Source: Acetobacteraceae bacterium (GTDB taxonomy: Bacteria > Pseudomonadota > Alphaproteobacteria > Acetobacterales > Acetobacteraceae). Taken from it: a stretch of 15,577 nt of DNA. The translations under genes and the position numbers were made by a program. The stretch is taken from assembly GCA_030039695.1 (NCBI GenBank), contig JASHVB010000493.1, positions 1 to 15,577 on the forward strand. The letters are read 5' to 3'. This document shows positions 15,464 to 15,577 of this stretch, piece by piece (position 1 is the first letter of the stretch; each line of letters opens with the position of its first letter). The notes below the pieces were generated by a model. It did no database searches, was not told the origin of the DNA, and saw only the letters and a program-made list of their open reading frames with translations.

Positions 15464-15577
15464 CTACGCTTGCGCGGTGTCTGCCTCGCTGGCGTCGGTT
15501 TGTGGCCCTTCCGCCTCGCGCCGCAGGCGACGGAAGCTCCGGACGCTGAATGGCAGCATGCCCAGATAGATCAGCCC
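15464..15577 (-). CDS. C-terminus of a membrane protein cut by the window edge, possibly phosphatidylserine synthase
   Basis: The frame enters from the right edge and ends at TAG 15464-15466, giving the last 37 residues: GLIYLGMLPFSVRSFRRLRR followed by an acidic hydrophilic tail. A final helix ending in LPFS..S..RL.REAE resembles the C-terminus of CDP-diacylglycerol-serine O-phosphatidyltransferases of alphaproteobacteria, which make phosphatidylserine on the way to phosphatidylethanolamine. With so little sequence this is a tentative identification; another integral membrane protein is possible. Confidence 0.5.
   Translation of the reverse strand, partial: GLIYLGMLPFSVRSFRRLRREAEGPQTDASEADTAQA

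Noticed and set aside
1..15577. CRISPR arrays, tRNA, rRNA, riboswitches
   Set aside because: No regularly spaced direct repeats, tRNA-like cloverleaf or conserved RNA motif was seen by eye; a covariance-model scan would settle it.

Overview
The window looks like a piece of an alphaproteobacterial chromosome, most likely from the Acetobacteraceae/Rhodospirillales. This is inferred from GC-rich coding regions, MlaE/MCE genes, decayed IS66 and IS21 elements, and a cut-off C-terminus at the right edge that resembles alphaproteobacterial phosphatidylserine synthase. No rRNA, tRNA or CRISPR array was seen. The best-preserved block is a five-gene operon at 7841-13544. The flanks are a patchwork of intact accessory genes, gene fragments and insertion-sequence remnants.

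Left part (1-7.6 kb). A ketopantoate-reductase-like gene (minus strand) is followed by the remains of an IS66-type element (tnpA tail and tnpB head). Three intact genes then have roles fitting surface-polysaccharide or small-molecule decoration: a SAM-dependent methyltransferase (minus), a membrane acyltransferase of the OafA/acyltransferase-3 type (plus) and a sulfotransferase-like P-loop protein (plus). A small secreted four-cysteine protein lies just downstream of the sulfotransferase-like gene. Between acyltransferase and sulfotransferase-like genes is a badly eroded IS21-type istA/istB remnant on the minus strand. After the small secreted protein, its own frame stays open for 93 more codons past the stop with protein-like content but no start codon.

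Central operon (13544 down to 7841, minus strand). Five tightly packed genes encode, in order: a membrane sensor with an extracytoplasmic dCACHE domain, a GAF-like segment and a class III cyclase-like domain; an MlaE-type permease; an ABC-ATPase-like subunit; an MCE/MlaD-type substrate-binding protein; and a repeat-rich lipoprotein. Three junctions are 4-nt GTGA/ATGA overlaps and one is a 4-nt gap, so the proteins are probably made together. The unusual point is that the ABC-ATPase-like subunit lacks Walker A, Q-loop, signature, Walker B and H-loop residues, and the cyclase-like domain has lost its metal-binding and transition-state residues. The operon therefore encodes an MCE lipid-transport-like complex whose motor homologue appears unable to hydrolyse ATP, co-made with a sensor whose cyclase homologue appears unable to make cyclic nucleotides. 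This is the most interesting system in the window.

Right part (13.6-15.6 kb). A 56-codon ORF with one predicted membrane helix lies divergent from the operon. It is followed by the C-terminal half of a luciferase-like flavin monooxygenase, a multiply frameshifted remnant of a winged-helix/TolB-like regulator of the CadC type, and the last 37 codons of a gene entering from the right edge. The flanking debris suggests an accessory region that has repeatedly gained and lost DNA.
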